Positions 1 to 8,359 of a DNA stretch of 64,000 nucleotides are shown here, piece after piece. The position numbers and the translations under genes are program-made. Each line of letters begins with the position of its first letter. The first letter of the stretch is position 1. The stretch comes from Paenalcaligenes sp035302345 (GTDB taxonomy: Bacteria > Pseudomonadota > Gammaproteobacteria > Burkholderiales > Burkholderiaceae_B): positions 29,920-93,919 of the forward strand of contig DATGSS010000097.1 in assembly GCA_035302345.1 (NCBI GenBank), in the 5' to 3' direction. A model generated the notes under the pieces. The model had not been told where the DNA came from and did no database searches. It was given only the letters and a program-made list of their open reading frames with translations.

Positions 1-3
1 TAT

Positions 4-528
4 TTATGTAGTTGATTCATCGCGATACTTAATTGATCGTGCATCGACAAGCTCGGTATGGCACAAGCGATCGTGTGCAAATTGCTTGTCGGGATCAAAC
101 CAGGTGTAGAAAAAATTGCTAAAAGGTGCAAAAACAATTAGCAGGCTCAGCACAGGCTGGCCTGTCTGTTTGGCGATAATCTCTATGAATAGGGCCGTTA
201 AAAGTGGGAAAACCCACATTAATGCATAGCGTAAAAGTAATTGCCCCAAGCGTAAAGGTGTTGAGTCGCGGTTTTGCAAACGGATATGCCAGGTTTTCAT
301 GGCCAGAGTTTGACCGCTCTTGAGCCAAGCACTTAAAAAGTAGATGCTGATTAAAGCGAATAAGAAAATCTGTCTGCCAATACGTAATTTTAACGCATGA
401 CGGCTATCAGTGACGACATCAAACAGTAACCCGGCAATAAAAACCAGGCCAAAAAGCAGCATGCCCTCATAAATCATGCACGCAAATCGTCGCCAGCGAC
501 CGGGAGGATTAAGGTGATTGGTTTGCAT
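4..528 (-). CDS. RDD family membrane protein
   Basis: This 174-residue protein has the layout of the RDD family: an Arg-rich N-terminus (RWRRFACMIYE, residues 11-21) leading into a first membrane segment at about 20-40, a second at about 52-68, a third at about 100-120, and a C-terminal HDRLCHTELV motif typical of the family. It should sit in the inner membrane. No specific function is established for most members, although some have been linked to ion exchange. The canonical Asp of the first segment appears replaced (YE). It is read toward the window edge, and its stop codon lies at the first bases, so the gene is complete. Confidence 0.8.
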   Translation of the reverse strand: MQTNHLNPPGRWRRFACMIYEGMLLFGLVFIAGLLFDVVTDSRHALKLRIGRQIFLFALISIYFLSAWLKSGQTLAMKTWHIRLQNRDSTPLRLGQLLLRYALMWVFPLLTALFIEIIAKQTGQPVLSLLIVFAPFSNFFYTWFDPDKQFAHDRLCHTELVDARSIKYRDESTT

Positions 529-557
529 AGGCGCTGATTATAGACAAGTGCGAGCAG

Positions 558-586
558 AAAAAAAACGGTTCCGTGAAAGGAACCGT
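558..586 (-). terminator. Intrinsic terminator of the leuS-to-methyltransferase operon
   Basis: A perfect 8-bp stem (ACGGTTCC at 565-572, GGAACCGT at 579-586, loop GTGAAA) is followed on the minus strand by a run of eight T (558-565 on the plus strand reads A). It lies 70 bases beyond the stop of the RlmL-like gene. Confidence 0.85.
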
Positions 587-657
587 ATCAACTGATAGAG
601 GAGGCATAATGAATACCAAATTAATTGTAAGGGAAAACCCTAGTTCTTGGCAATGCC

Positions 658-2145
658 TTAATCAGTTTCGGGTTGGCGCCCACGAATATGAAATTGGAGT
701 AAACGACAATCTAGTGCACCGTTAAATACAGGAAAGCGTCGTTCTGGTCGTAAACGCAGGTGTCCGGGTAGCTCGAGATCACTGCTGATGACGTTGATAT
801 TCCAGCCATCATAATGAGTTTTCAGATGTGCAGACCATGCCTGCCAGAATTCATCGGCTTGCCCGCCTAACCGTTCTCCGTAGGGGGGGTTGGTGACGAT
901 GTACCCGGGTTCTTGGGTAGGCAAGAGTTCGCGCGCGTCCATTGCAATAAATTGGATGTTATCAGCTGCCAAACGAGCGCGTTGCAAATTGTCCCGTGCA
1001 TGGTCCAGGGCCTGCTCATCAACATCTACCCCAATCAACGGCGTAGAGAGAGTGGGTTTTATCTGCTCTTGGGCTTTTTCCTTGAGGGTACGCCAAATCC
1101 GTGGGTTGTGGTTACGCAAACGCTCAAAGTGAAAAGGTCGGTAGAGTCCCGGAGGGGCGTTGAGTGCTATCCAAGCGGCCTCAATCAGGATGGTGCCACT
1201 ACCGCAAAAAGGATCCAGTAATGGTTTATGTGGCTCCCAGCCAGAAAGTGCTAATAAGCCCGCTGCTAGATTTTCACGTAAAGGAGCAGCCCCTTTGTGA
1301 TAGCGCCAGCCGCGTTTAAATAAGGATTCACCGCTGGTATCTAAATATAGGGTCGCGCTGGTTGCATCTAAAAACAAATGGACCTTGGCATCTGGGCGAA
1401 CGGTGTCTACATCAGGGCGTGCCCCTTCGCGGTCGCGCAGGCGATCGCAGATGGCATCTTTGACCCGTAAGTTGCAATACTGCAGGCTTTGCATCGGGCT
1501 GCGTATGGCAGACGTATCAACGCGCAAACGCTCGCGAGGGCCAAACCATTTTTCCCATTCGGTTTCATAGGCCAGTGAATAAATATCCTCAGGCGTGCGC
1601 ACGGGGGCATGGGCAATTTGAACTAAGATTCGCGTAGCAATACGTGAATATAAATTAGCACGCAAGATACCATTCCAGTCTGCGTTAAAACGACAGCCCG
1701 CGCGGCCCTCTTCGAGTACCTCGAAACCTAGTTGACGCAACTCTTGTGCCAAGACAGTTTCCAGGCCTTGGGGACATGGCGCAAATACGGTAAAGGGTAG
1801 TGCAGCGCCCTTTGCAGTATCTCGTGTTTGCTGTTCTGATCGGTGTGGATCATTCCTGTGGGTCTGACTTGATTGATGTTCACCACGCTCATGGCGTGCG
1901 CGCGGTGTTTGAGCTGAGGCAGGCCGTTTTCGACTGAGTACGGTAGGGCGATCAGAGTCGCCTTGGGCGCGGTTATTCTCAGGATGTAGTTGCTCTGTCT
2001 GGGCCTCGTCTAATTGACGCTGACGCGTGCGTGACCGTGCGCGCATAGAACGCGCCCCAGAGCGTTTTCTGGGGCTGTGCTCATCATCTTTACGCGAGCG
2101 CTGCCGAGAGGGCAAACGCAGAGTTTTTTTAGAGTCTGAAGACAT
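658..2145 (-). CDS. THUMP-domain class I SAM-dependent RNA methyltransferase (RlmL-like)
   Basis: Residues about 117-270 form a THUMP RNA-binding region (FAPCPQGLETVLAQELRQLG onward). The rest is a Rossmann methyltransferase with the LLDPFCGSGTILIEAA SAM motif and the NPPYGERLG catalytic motif, which is characteristic of N2-guanine RNA methyltransferases. This matches the N-terminal (RlmL, 23S rRNA G2445) half of E. coli RlmKL rather than the bifunctional enzyme. The first 110 or so residues are a low-complexity, highly charged Arg/Gln/Glu/Ser extension, probably disordered. It is the last gene of the minus-strand leuS operon and starts 2 bases after the hemJ stop. The substrate position is inferred from homology only. 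Confidence 0.85.
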   Translation of the reverse strand: MSSDSKKTLRLPSRQRSRKDDEHSPRKRSGARSMRARSRTRQRQLDEAQTEQLHPENNRAQGDSDRPTVLSRKRPASAQTPRARHERGEHQSSQTHRNDPHRSEQQTRDTAKGAALPFTVFAPCPQGLETVLAQELRQLGFEVLEEGRAGCRFNADWNGILRANLYSRIATRILVQIAHAPVRTPEDIYSLAYETEWEKWFGPRERLRVDTSAIRSPMQSLQYCNLRVKDAICDRLRDREGARPDVDTVRPDAKVHLFLDATSATLYLDTSGESLFKRGWRYHKGAAPLRENLAAGLLALSGWEPHKPLLDPFCGSGTILIEAAWIALNAPPGLYRPFHFERLRNHNPRIWRTLKEKAQEQIKPTLSTPLIGVDVDEQALDHARDNLQRARLAADNIQFIAMDARELLPTQEPGYIVTNPPYGERLGGQADEFWQAWSAHLKTHYDGWNINVISSDLELPGHLRLRPERRFPVFNGALDCRLLQFHIRGRQPETD

Positions 2146-2147
2146 AA

Positions 2148-2573
2148 TTAAAAAGGTTTAAAGACCACCAAGTAAAGCACTACAAAAAGGATCAGGACAG
2201 GTATTTCATTAAACCAACGAAAAAACACATGCCCTGGTGTGGGCGCTGATTGCTCGAAGCGTCTGAGATAGCGTCCGCAACCGTAGTGGTAAATGATTAA
2301 AAACACTACGAGTAGTATTTTAGCGTGTATCCAGCCTTGGCCTTTGCCAATGCCGTAATAAACAAACAGTCCTAGCCCACTAAGTACTGCCAGCACAGCC
2401 AGCGGTAGCATAAAACGGTACAGGCGCTGAGCCATGCCTATTAAAACGGTGTAGGCTGGCTCGTGGTCTTTATTTTGGGCTAAGTTAACGTAGATGCGAG
2501 GCAAATAAAATAGCCCCGCAAACCAAGCAACAACAAAAAGAATATGGAGGACCTTGACCCACAACATGCCCAT
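2148..2573 (-). CDS. hemJ: HemJ/CopD-family membrane protein, probable protoporphyrinogen IX oxidase
   Basis: This is a roughly 141-residue protein with four membrane helices. The signatures are WVKVLHILFVVAWFAGLFYL at the N-terminus (His10 is the conserved haem-associated His), WIHAKILLVVFLIIYHYGCG in the middle and NEIPVLILFVVLYLVVFKPF at the end, as in HemJ, the oxygen-independent-type protoporphyrinogen oxidase of many proteobacteria. I place the start at the ATG at 2571-2573, which has GAGG eight bases upstream and lies one base past the proA stop. An upstream in-frame ATG (2597) would overlap proA. It fits the haem pathway with hemF at 20.6 kb. Confidence 0.78.
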   Translation of the reverse strand: MGMLWVKVLHILFVVAWFAGLFYLPRIYVNLAQNKDHEPAYTVLIGMAQRLYRFMLPLAVLAVLSGLGLFVYYGIGKGQGWIHAKILLVVFLIIYHYGCGRYLRRFEQSAPTPGHVFFRWFNEIPVLILFVVLYLVVFKPF

Positions 2574-2574
2574 A

Positions 2575-3855
2575 TTATTGGCCTCGCAATTGGCCATTGC
2601 CGGTCAGCACCCACTTTTGTGTGGTGAGACCTTCTAGACCCACAGGACCACGGGCATGCAGACGGTTGGTAGAAATACCAATTTCAGCACCTAGACCATA
2701 TTCAAAGCCATCTGCAAAGCAGGTGGGCAGGTTGATATAAACCGAGCTGGAATCAACCTCGTTTTGAAAGCGTAGCGCTGTGTTGAGGTTTTCAGTCACG
2801 ATGGATTCAGTATGCTCCGAGCTGTAATTACTGATGTGATCTACGGCCTGATCATAAGAGTCCACGATTCGAATCGCGAGAATGGGGGCGAGAAATTCGG
2901 TTTCCCAGTCTTCTTCGGTGGCTTCTTTGATGTCGTCAACCAGATTATGGGTACGCTCGCAGCCACGTAGCTCGACCCCTTTTTGCTGTAAATCAGCGCA
3001 CAGGTCAGGCAACAAAGCAGGTGCAATTTCATGGTGTACCAACAAGGTTTCCATAGTGCCACAAATACCATAACGATAAGTTTTGGCATTGATGGCAACT
3101 GCGTGGGCTTTGGACAGGTCAGCATCTTTGTCGACGTAGACATGGCAATTGCCATCTAGGTGCTTGATCATGGGAACGCTGGCTTCTCGGCTGAGGCGCT
3201 CGATCAGGCCTTTTCCGCCTCGCGGCACAATCACGTCTACATAGTCTGTCATAGTGACTAGATCGCCTACTGCAGCGCGATCGGTGGTGGGGATCACTTG
3301 GACACACTCATCTGGTAGTTTTGCGGCGCGCAACCCTTCGAGAATAACCTCGCCTAAGGCTTGGTTAGAGTGAAAGGCCTCGCTGCCACCACGCAAGATG
3401 GTCGCATTGCCGGATTTAATACAAAGCGCGGCAGCATCAATGGTGACATTGGGTCGGGATTCATAAATAATGCCAATCACGCCAATGGGGACGCGCATTT
3501 GCGCCACCATCATGCCATTTGGACGAACAATGGTCTCACTGCGCTTGCCGACTGGGTCTGGCATGTCGGCAATCTGCCGTAGACCCGTTGCCATGCTTTG
3601 AATGGTGGTCTCGCTAATCGTCAAACGATCAACCAGCGCTGCAGCCAGGTTTTTCTCTTTGGCGGCCTCGAGATCTTTTTGGTTAGCGGCAATCAAGTCA
3701 TCCTTTTTCTCAAGCAAGAGCTCAGCCATTTGGCGTAAAGCGGCAGACTTTTGCTTGTCTGTGGCGTTACGCAAAATGCGCGCTGCAGCCTTGGCTTTTT
3801 TGCCGATATCCAGCATGAGTTCGGTGGTGTTGGTTTGGGTGTCTGTGGTATTCAT
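2575..3855 (-). CDS. proA: Gamma-glutamyl phosphate reductase
   Basis: This 426-residue protein belongs to the aldehyde dehydrogenase superfamily and catalyses the NADPH-dependent reduction of gamma-glutamyl phosphate to glutamate semialdehyde in proline synthesis. Family hallmarks are PIGVIGIIYESRPNVTIDAA (about 125-145), the KSGNATILRGGSEA segment and the catalytic-Cys region NAKTYRYGICGTMETLLVH (Cys about 264). Length is as expected. It lies between holA and hemJ on the minus strand, 57 bases after holA, so it may belong to the long leuS transcript or have its own promoter. Proline is itself an osmolyte, but nothing here suggests osmotic control. Confidence 0.95.
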   Translation of the reverse strand: MNTTDTQTNTTELMLDIGKKAKAAARILRNATDKQKSAALRQMAELLLEKKDDLIAANQKDLEAAKEKNLAAALVDRLTISETTIQSMATGLRQIADMPDPVGKRSETIVRPNGMMVAQMRVPIGVIGIIYESRPNVTIDAAALCIKSGNATILRGGSEAFHSNQALGEVILEGLRAAKLPDECVQVIPTTDRAAVGDLVTMTDYVDVIVPRGGKGLIERLSREASVPMIKHLDGNCHVYVDKDADLSKAHAVAINAKTYRYGICGTMETLLVHHEIAPALLPDLCADLQQKGVELRGCERTHNLVDDIKEATEEDWETEFLAPILAIRIVDSYDQAVDHISNYSSEHTESIVTENLNTALRFQNEVDSSSVYINLPTCFADGFEYGLGAEIGISTNRLHARGPVGLEGLTTQKWVLTGNGQLRGQ

Positions 3856-3912
3856 TGCTAGTCAAATCAAAGAAAAAATCAAGGATCGGTTGCCTTTGTA
3901 TGAAATGATGCT

Positions 3913-4956
3913 CTAGGCTGTAGCCTGAGCAATACGTATACAAAGGCGTTGAATTTCGGCCCAAGGGTTGCTGAGTCGTTGGGCCACAGGGAAGCCTTTG
4001 ATGGCCTGATCAATATCATAGGCATGGGCTACACTTTGAGTCCAGACCTGCAGCTCGCTGCGGTGTAAGGCCTGCTGGAGTAGTTTTTGGCGAGGCCCAA
4101 ATACCCGATAAGCTCTGAATATGGGGTCTAAACTTTGACCCGCTAGGCGTGCAGCCGATAGCTGAGCCAGTAAACGGACTTCCTCGCTAATGACCCATAA
4201 TACTAGAGGCAGGGCAACGCCTTCGGCCTGTAGCCCCTGTACGATGCGCAGCGCACGTGCGCCATTGCCAGCGAGTAATGCGTCGCGCAGATCAAAAACA
4301 TTGTACCGTGCGACGTTTAATACTGCTTCTTGAACCTGATCGAGGCTCAGGGTACCGGTAGGGTACAGCAGCCCTAGTTTAAGAACCTCTTGGTGTGCGG
4401 CTAATAAATGCCCCTCGACCTGCTCACTGAGCCACAGTGCTGTGTCATGATCGCAGCTTTGGTTTTGTCGCTCTAAACGGTTTTGAATCCATTGCGGCAA
4501 CTGGCCACGCCGCACTTGGGGTGCATCTATCCACTGGGCGTTTTTTTGCAATGCTTGGGCCCACTTGGATTTGAGGCTGCTTTGATTGAGGTATGGCAGC
4601 AAAACTAGCACAGTGATGTCGTCGCGATCAGCAAGCAAGGTGCCTAATTTTTGCAAATGCTCGCCGCCGGTGCGTCCGGGACGCCCTGTGGGTAATGAGA
4701 GCTCAACCAAGCGTTGGCCTCCGAATAGCGACATGCTTTGGCATGCCTCGATAACCTCACTCCAATCTGCCTGGGCATCCAGATCAATGCGTTGTCGTTC
4801 ATCATAGCCTAGACGTTGAGCGGCAGCGCGTAGCGCATCGCTGGCCTCGATATGCAATAGCTCTTCGTTGCCTGAGATTACGTATAAAGAAGCCAGACGA
4901 TTTAATTGTTTGGCCTGTTGCTGCCATTGCTCGGCGTGATAACGTTTGCTGGCCAT
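3913..4956 (-). CDS. holA: DNA polymerase III subunit delta
   Basis: This 347-residue clamp-loader subunit opens the beta sliding clamp during replication. The N-terminal segment RLASLYVISGNEELLHIEASDALR (about 21-44) and the RYNVFDLRDALLAGNGARALRIVQGLQAEG region (about 220-250) are typical of HolA. The order leuS-lptE-holA is widely conserved in proteobacteria. The ATG lies six bases downstream of the lptE stop, so the genes are almost certainly cotranscribed. Confidence 0.93.
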   Translation of the reverse strand: MASKRYHAEQWQQQAKQLNRLASLYVISGNEELLHIEASDALRAAAQRLGYDERQRIDLDAQADWSEVIEACQSMSLFGGQRLVELSLPTGRPGRTGGEHLQKLGTLLADRDDITVLVLLPYLNQSSLKSKWAQALQKNAQWIDAPQVRRGQLPQWIQNRLERQNQSCDHDTALWLSEQVEGHLLAAHQEVLKLGLLYPTGTLSLDQVQEAVLNVARYNVFDLRDALLAGNGARALRIVQGLQAEGVALPLVLWVISEEVRLLAQLSAARLAGQSLDPIFRAYRVFGPRQKLLQQALHRSELQVWTQSVAHAYDIDQAIKGFPVAQRLSNPWAEIQRLCIRIAQATA

Positions 4957-4962
4957 GACGAA

Positions 4963-5610
4963 TCAGTACTCGAAGATAGGCAAAAATTCTTCTTCGTCAT
5001 CCTCGTAATCGTCTTGCCATTCAATTTCCTCTTGGTCCAGATCCTCGTCGGTGACAGGTTCGTCTTTGAGCTCTTCAAAGCGACTGCTCACATCTGGAGC
5101 GGTCAGACGGCGAGACAAGCGTTCAATCAGGTCTTCTTCCATCGAGGCGTACATGCTGGCGCGCTCACTTTCTTTGGCCTGCGTGGCATCTGGGTCATTA
5201 GGCAGATAGCGAGTAATGACTAAAGTGGTCGGAGAGAGAATTTTGCGCCCCTCACTGTCCTGTAATTCAAAACGGAATTGCAGGTTGAGCTGGTATTCTT
5301 CGACATTACCTTGGGGGTCGAGTGCAACATCACGGGTAATACGTCGGTTTTGTAGTTGAATTAAAGAAGCCTGAGCCTCGTCACGCTCGGCTACGAAAGT
5401 TAGTCCGGGCGTATTAGCAACTAACATCCGCTCGAGCTGAGCCCCAAATGAGGAATTTAGGGAAATATTGGTATAAAGCTTGTTGAAAGGCAAGGGCGAG
5501 GCGCCCTGCAGCCGAAAACCACAGGCTTGGATGAGTAAAACCAGGCTGATACACCCGAGCCCAAATAACAGGCTCGGGAGGTATCGGCGTAGCAGGTGCT
5601 GGAAAAGCAT
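4963..5610 (-). CDS. lptE: LPS-assembly lipoprotein LptE
   Basis: This is the outer-membrane lipoprotein that plugs LptD in lipopolysaccharide export. An N-terminal hydrophobic segment (about 13-28) ends in LLIQAC, with lipid-acceptor Cys30, followed by GFRLQGASPLPF, the usual LptE start of the mature protein. The core ends near residue 180. An unusual strongly acidic tail of about 35 residues follows (DEDLDQEEIEWQDDYEDDEE) and ends in FEY. The position directly after leuS and before holA is canonical. The identification rests on the signal, the mature N-terminus and gene order. Confidence 0.88.
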   Translation of the reverse strand: MLFQHLLRRYLPSLLFGLGCISLVLLIQACGFRLQGASPLPFNKLYTNISLNSSFGAQLERMLVANTPGLTFVAERDEAQASLIQLQNRRITRDVALDPQGNVEEYQLNLQFRFELQDSEGRKILSPTTLVITRYLPNDPDATQAKESERASMYASMEEDLIERLSRRLTAPDVSSRFEELKDEPVTDEDLDQEEIEWQDDYEDDEEEFLPIFEY

Positions 5611-5612
5611 AA

Positions 5613-8273
5613 TTAGCCTACCACGTTGACAAGGCGACCAGGCACTATGATGATGCGCTTGGCTGGACGGCCCTCTAAGTGACGATGTACAGCTTCATGA
5701 GCACTGGCTGTGGCTTCAATGGACTCTTTGTCAGCGCCATTAGCTACAGTGATATGGCCACGGACACGGCCATTGACCTGCAAGGTCAGTTTGATCTCAT
5801 CAGCGACCAAGGCTTGTTCATCGACGGTTGGCCACTGCACATCCAGGATGGTCCCAAATTGCTCTGCGTAGCCCAGCTCATTCCATAGGGTCCAACAGAT
5901 ATGGGGAACTACGGGATACAGGATACGCAATAAAATAGAGGTGCACTCGGCCAAGGTGGCATGGGCAGCCTCGCTATCATCCAGTTTAGCGTCTTCGAGC
6001 GTGTTGAGCATTTTCATGCACCCTGACACGACGGTGTTGTACTGGATGCGCTGATAGTCATAATCAGCCTGCTTGAGCAAAGCATGAATTTCGCGTCGTA
6101 AATCCTTGGCTTTGGTGGGCAAGTCATTCAGCTGGGTGATGTCTTGGCCTATGCCGGCTTGGATGGCCTGTTGGTGTTTGTGTGCAAACAGCCAGAGGCG
6201 GCGCAAGAATCGGTGTGCTCCGTCAATCCCAGTATTTGACCACTCGAGGGTTTGCTCTGGCGGGCTGGCAAACATGATAAATAAACGAGCAGTATCAGCC
6301 CCGTGTTGGTCGATGATTGCTTGAGGGTCGACGCCATTGTTCTTGGACTTGGACATGGTCCCGATGCCCTCATATTGAACGGGGCTACCGTCTGCTTTGA
6401 GCTTGGCGCTAATGATGTTACCTTGTTCATCGTAGACGTTTTCTACCTCGCTAGGAGCAAAGTATTCAGTCCCGCCGCGCTCATTGCGGCGTGAGTAAAT
6501 ATGGTTGAGCACCATGCCTTGAGTCAGCAAGCGGGTAAAAGGCTCATCAAAAGAAACCAGGCCCATATCGCGCATGACCTTGGTCCAAAAGCGGGCATAC
6601 AACAGGTGTAAAACCGCATGCTCAATGCCCCCGATGTACTGATCCATGGGCATCCAGTAGTCATTGCGCTCATCAACCATGGCCTGGGTATTGTCCGGGC
6701 AGGTGTAACGCATGAAATACCATGACGAATCAATAAAGGTGTCCATGGTATCGGTTTCTCGCTGAGCATCTTTGCCGCAATTGGGGCACTGGCAATTGAG
6801 GAACTCTTTGTCTTGGGCTAGAGGGTTACCTGTGCCATCAGGGATCAAGTGTTCAGGCAGCACCACGGGGAGATCCGCTTCGGGGACAGGGACAGGCCCA
6901 CAATCATCGCAATGGATGATTGGGATAGGGGTGCCCCAGTAACGTTGTCTAGAAATACCCCAATCACGCAGACGGTAGGTGATTTTTTTCTGACCTAGCT
7001 TTTTTTCGGCCATGTCAGTAGCAATGCGCTCACGTGCCTCGGGACTGCTTAGCCCTGTATAGGGGCCCGAATCGATGAGCGTGCCATCATCTTCATTGGC
7101 ATACCAATCAGCCCAGCGTTGATCTGAGAACTCATGGCCTTGTAAATCAATGACCTGTTTGATGGGCAGTTGGTACTTGAGAGCAAATTCAAAGTCGCGC
7201 TCATCATGTGCAGGGACACCCATGACCGCACCATCGCCATAGCTCATCAAGACATAGTTACCGACCCAAACAGGAATCTCGTCGCCACTAATAGGGTGGG
7301 TTACAGTTAATCCCGTGGGCATACCTTCTTTTTCGCGTGTCGCGATGTCGGCCTCGCTTTGGCCGCCGCGCTTGCTGGCCGCGATAAACTCGGCTAACTG
7401 GGGATTGGTTTGAGCCGCATGTTCAGCTAGGGGATGTTCGGGGGCGACTGCACAAAAAGTCACGCCCATGAGCGTATCAGCACGTGTGGTAAAGACATAT
7501 AGTCGACCATCTTGGATGAGCTCGCCCTGGTCGTCTGTGATTTGATGGGTAAAAGCAAAACGCAATCCATGGCTTTTACCAATCCAGTGTTCTTGCATGG
7601 TGCGTACACGCTCGGGCCAGCCTTTGAGGTCGTTTTTAACGGTATCTAATAGCTCATCAGCATAACGTGTAATCGCTAGGTAATAACCAGGAATTTCGCG
7701 CTTTTCTACCAAAGCGCCCGAGCGCCAGCCGCGCCCATCGATGACCTGCTCGTTAGCCAGTACCGTTTGATCGACGGGATCCCAGTTGACTACCTGTGTT
7801 TTTCTATAAGCAATGCCGGCCTCGAGCATGCGTAAGAAGAGCCACTGGTTCCATTTGTAATAGTTTGGGTCGCAAGCGCTGACCTCACGTGACCAATCAA
7901 TAGCCAGCCCCATGGCCTTCATCTGCTTTTTCATGTAGTCGATGTTGTCGTAGGTCCATTTAGCGGGGGGCAATTTTGAATTCAAAGCGGCATTTTCAGC
8001 AGGCATCCCGAAAGCGTCCCAGCCCATGGGCATGAGGACGTTATAGCCACGCAGACGCAGATGACGTGTCATCACGTCATTGATGGTGTAATTTCGTACA
8101 TGCCCCATGTGTAGCTTGCCGCTGGGATAGGGCAGCATAGAGCATGCATAAAATTTGGGTTTTGGATTACCGTCAGCATCTGTCGCATCTTCGTAAACCC
8201 GATAAACATCATCTGCCTGCCATTTTTTCTGGGCAGTGCGTTCTATTTCGTGTGGTTGATAAGTTTCCTGCAT
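5613..8273 (-). CDS. leuS: Leucyl-tRNA synthetase
   Basis: This class I aminoacyl-tRNA synthetase charges tRNA-Leu. The HIGH-type motif occurs in LPYPSGKLHMGHVRNY, the KMSKS-type motif in TMSKSKNNGVDPQ, and there is a full CP1 editing domain between them. I choose the ATG at 8271-8273 (MQETYQPHEIE), which matches the normal LeuS start. The reading frame extends five codons further to a TTG at 8288. The length of about 886 residues is normal. It is first in a run of six minus-strand genes with gaps of a few bases. Confidence 0.96.
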   Translation of the reverse strand: MQETYQPHEIERTAQKKWQADDVYRVYEDATDADGNPKPKFYACSMLPYPSGKLHMGHVRNYTINDVMTRHLRLRGYNVLMPMGWDAFGMPAENAALNSKLPPAKWTYDNIDYMKKQMKAMGLAIDWSREVSACDPNYYKWNQWLFLRMLEAGIAYRKTQVVNWDPVDQTVLANEQVIDGRGWRSGALVEKREIPGYYLAITRYADELLDTVKNDLKGWPERVRTMQEHWIGKSHGLRFAFTHQITDDQGELIQDGRLYVFTTRADTLMGVTFCAVAPEHPLAEHAAQTNPQLAEFIAASKRGGQSEADIATREKEGMPTGLTVTHPISGDEIPVWVGNYVLMSYGDGAVMGVPAHDERDFEFALKYQLPIKQVIDLQGHEFSDQRWADWYANEDDGTLIDSGPYTGLSSPEARERIATDMAEKKLGQKKITYRLRDWGISRQRYWGTPIPIIHCDDCGPVPVPEADLPVVLPEHLIPDGTGNPLAQDKEFLNCQCPNCGKDAQRETDTMDTFIDSSWYFMRYTCPDNTQAMVDERNDYWMPMDQYIGGIEHAVLHLLYARFWTKVMRDMGLVSFDEPFTRLLTQGMVLNHIYSRRNERGGTEYFAPSEVENVYDEQGNIISAKLKADGSPVQYEGIGTMSKSKNNGVDPQAIIDQHGADTARLFIMFASPPEQTLEWSNTGIDGAHRFLRRLWLFAHKHQQAIQAGIGQDITQLNDLPTKAKDLRREIHALLKQADYDYQRIQYNTVVSGCMKMLNTLEDAKLDDSEAAHATLAECTSILLRILYPVVPHICWTLWNELGYAEQFGTILDVQWPTVDEQALVADEIKLTLQVNGRVRGHITVANGADKESIEATASAHEAVHRHLEGRPAKRIIIVPGRLVNVVG

Positions 8274-8327
8274 GTGATTTGTAGCCAAAAAGTTGAAATG
8301 ATTGGGTGAGTCAAAGGGGCCAAACTA

Positions 8328-8349
8328 GGGGAAACATGTCTGATTCCCC
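8328..8349 (-). terminator. Weak hairpin between the DadA-like gene and leuS
   Basis: GGGGAA (8328-8333) and TTCCCC (8344-8349) form a 6-bp stem with a 10-base loop just beyond the DadA-like stop. There is no clean T-run, so termination here would be weak and read-through into leuS is possible. Confidence 0.3.
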
Positions 8350-8359
8350 AAACCATACT

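Noticed and set aside
609..725. Plus-strand 38-codon frame beginning ATG after GAGGAGG
   Set aside because: The ribosome site is strong, but the frame is mostly antisense to the methyltransferase gene end, has no recognisable product and no promoter. It is probably a chance match.
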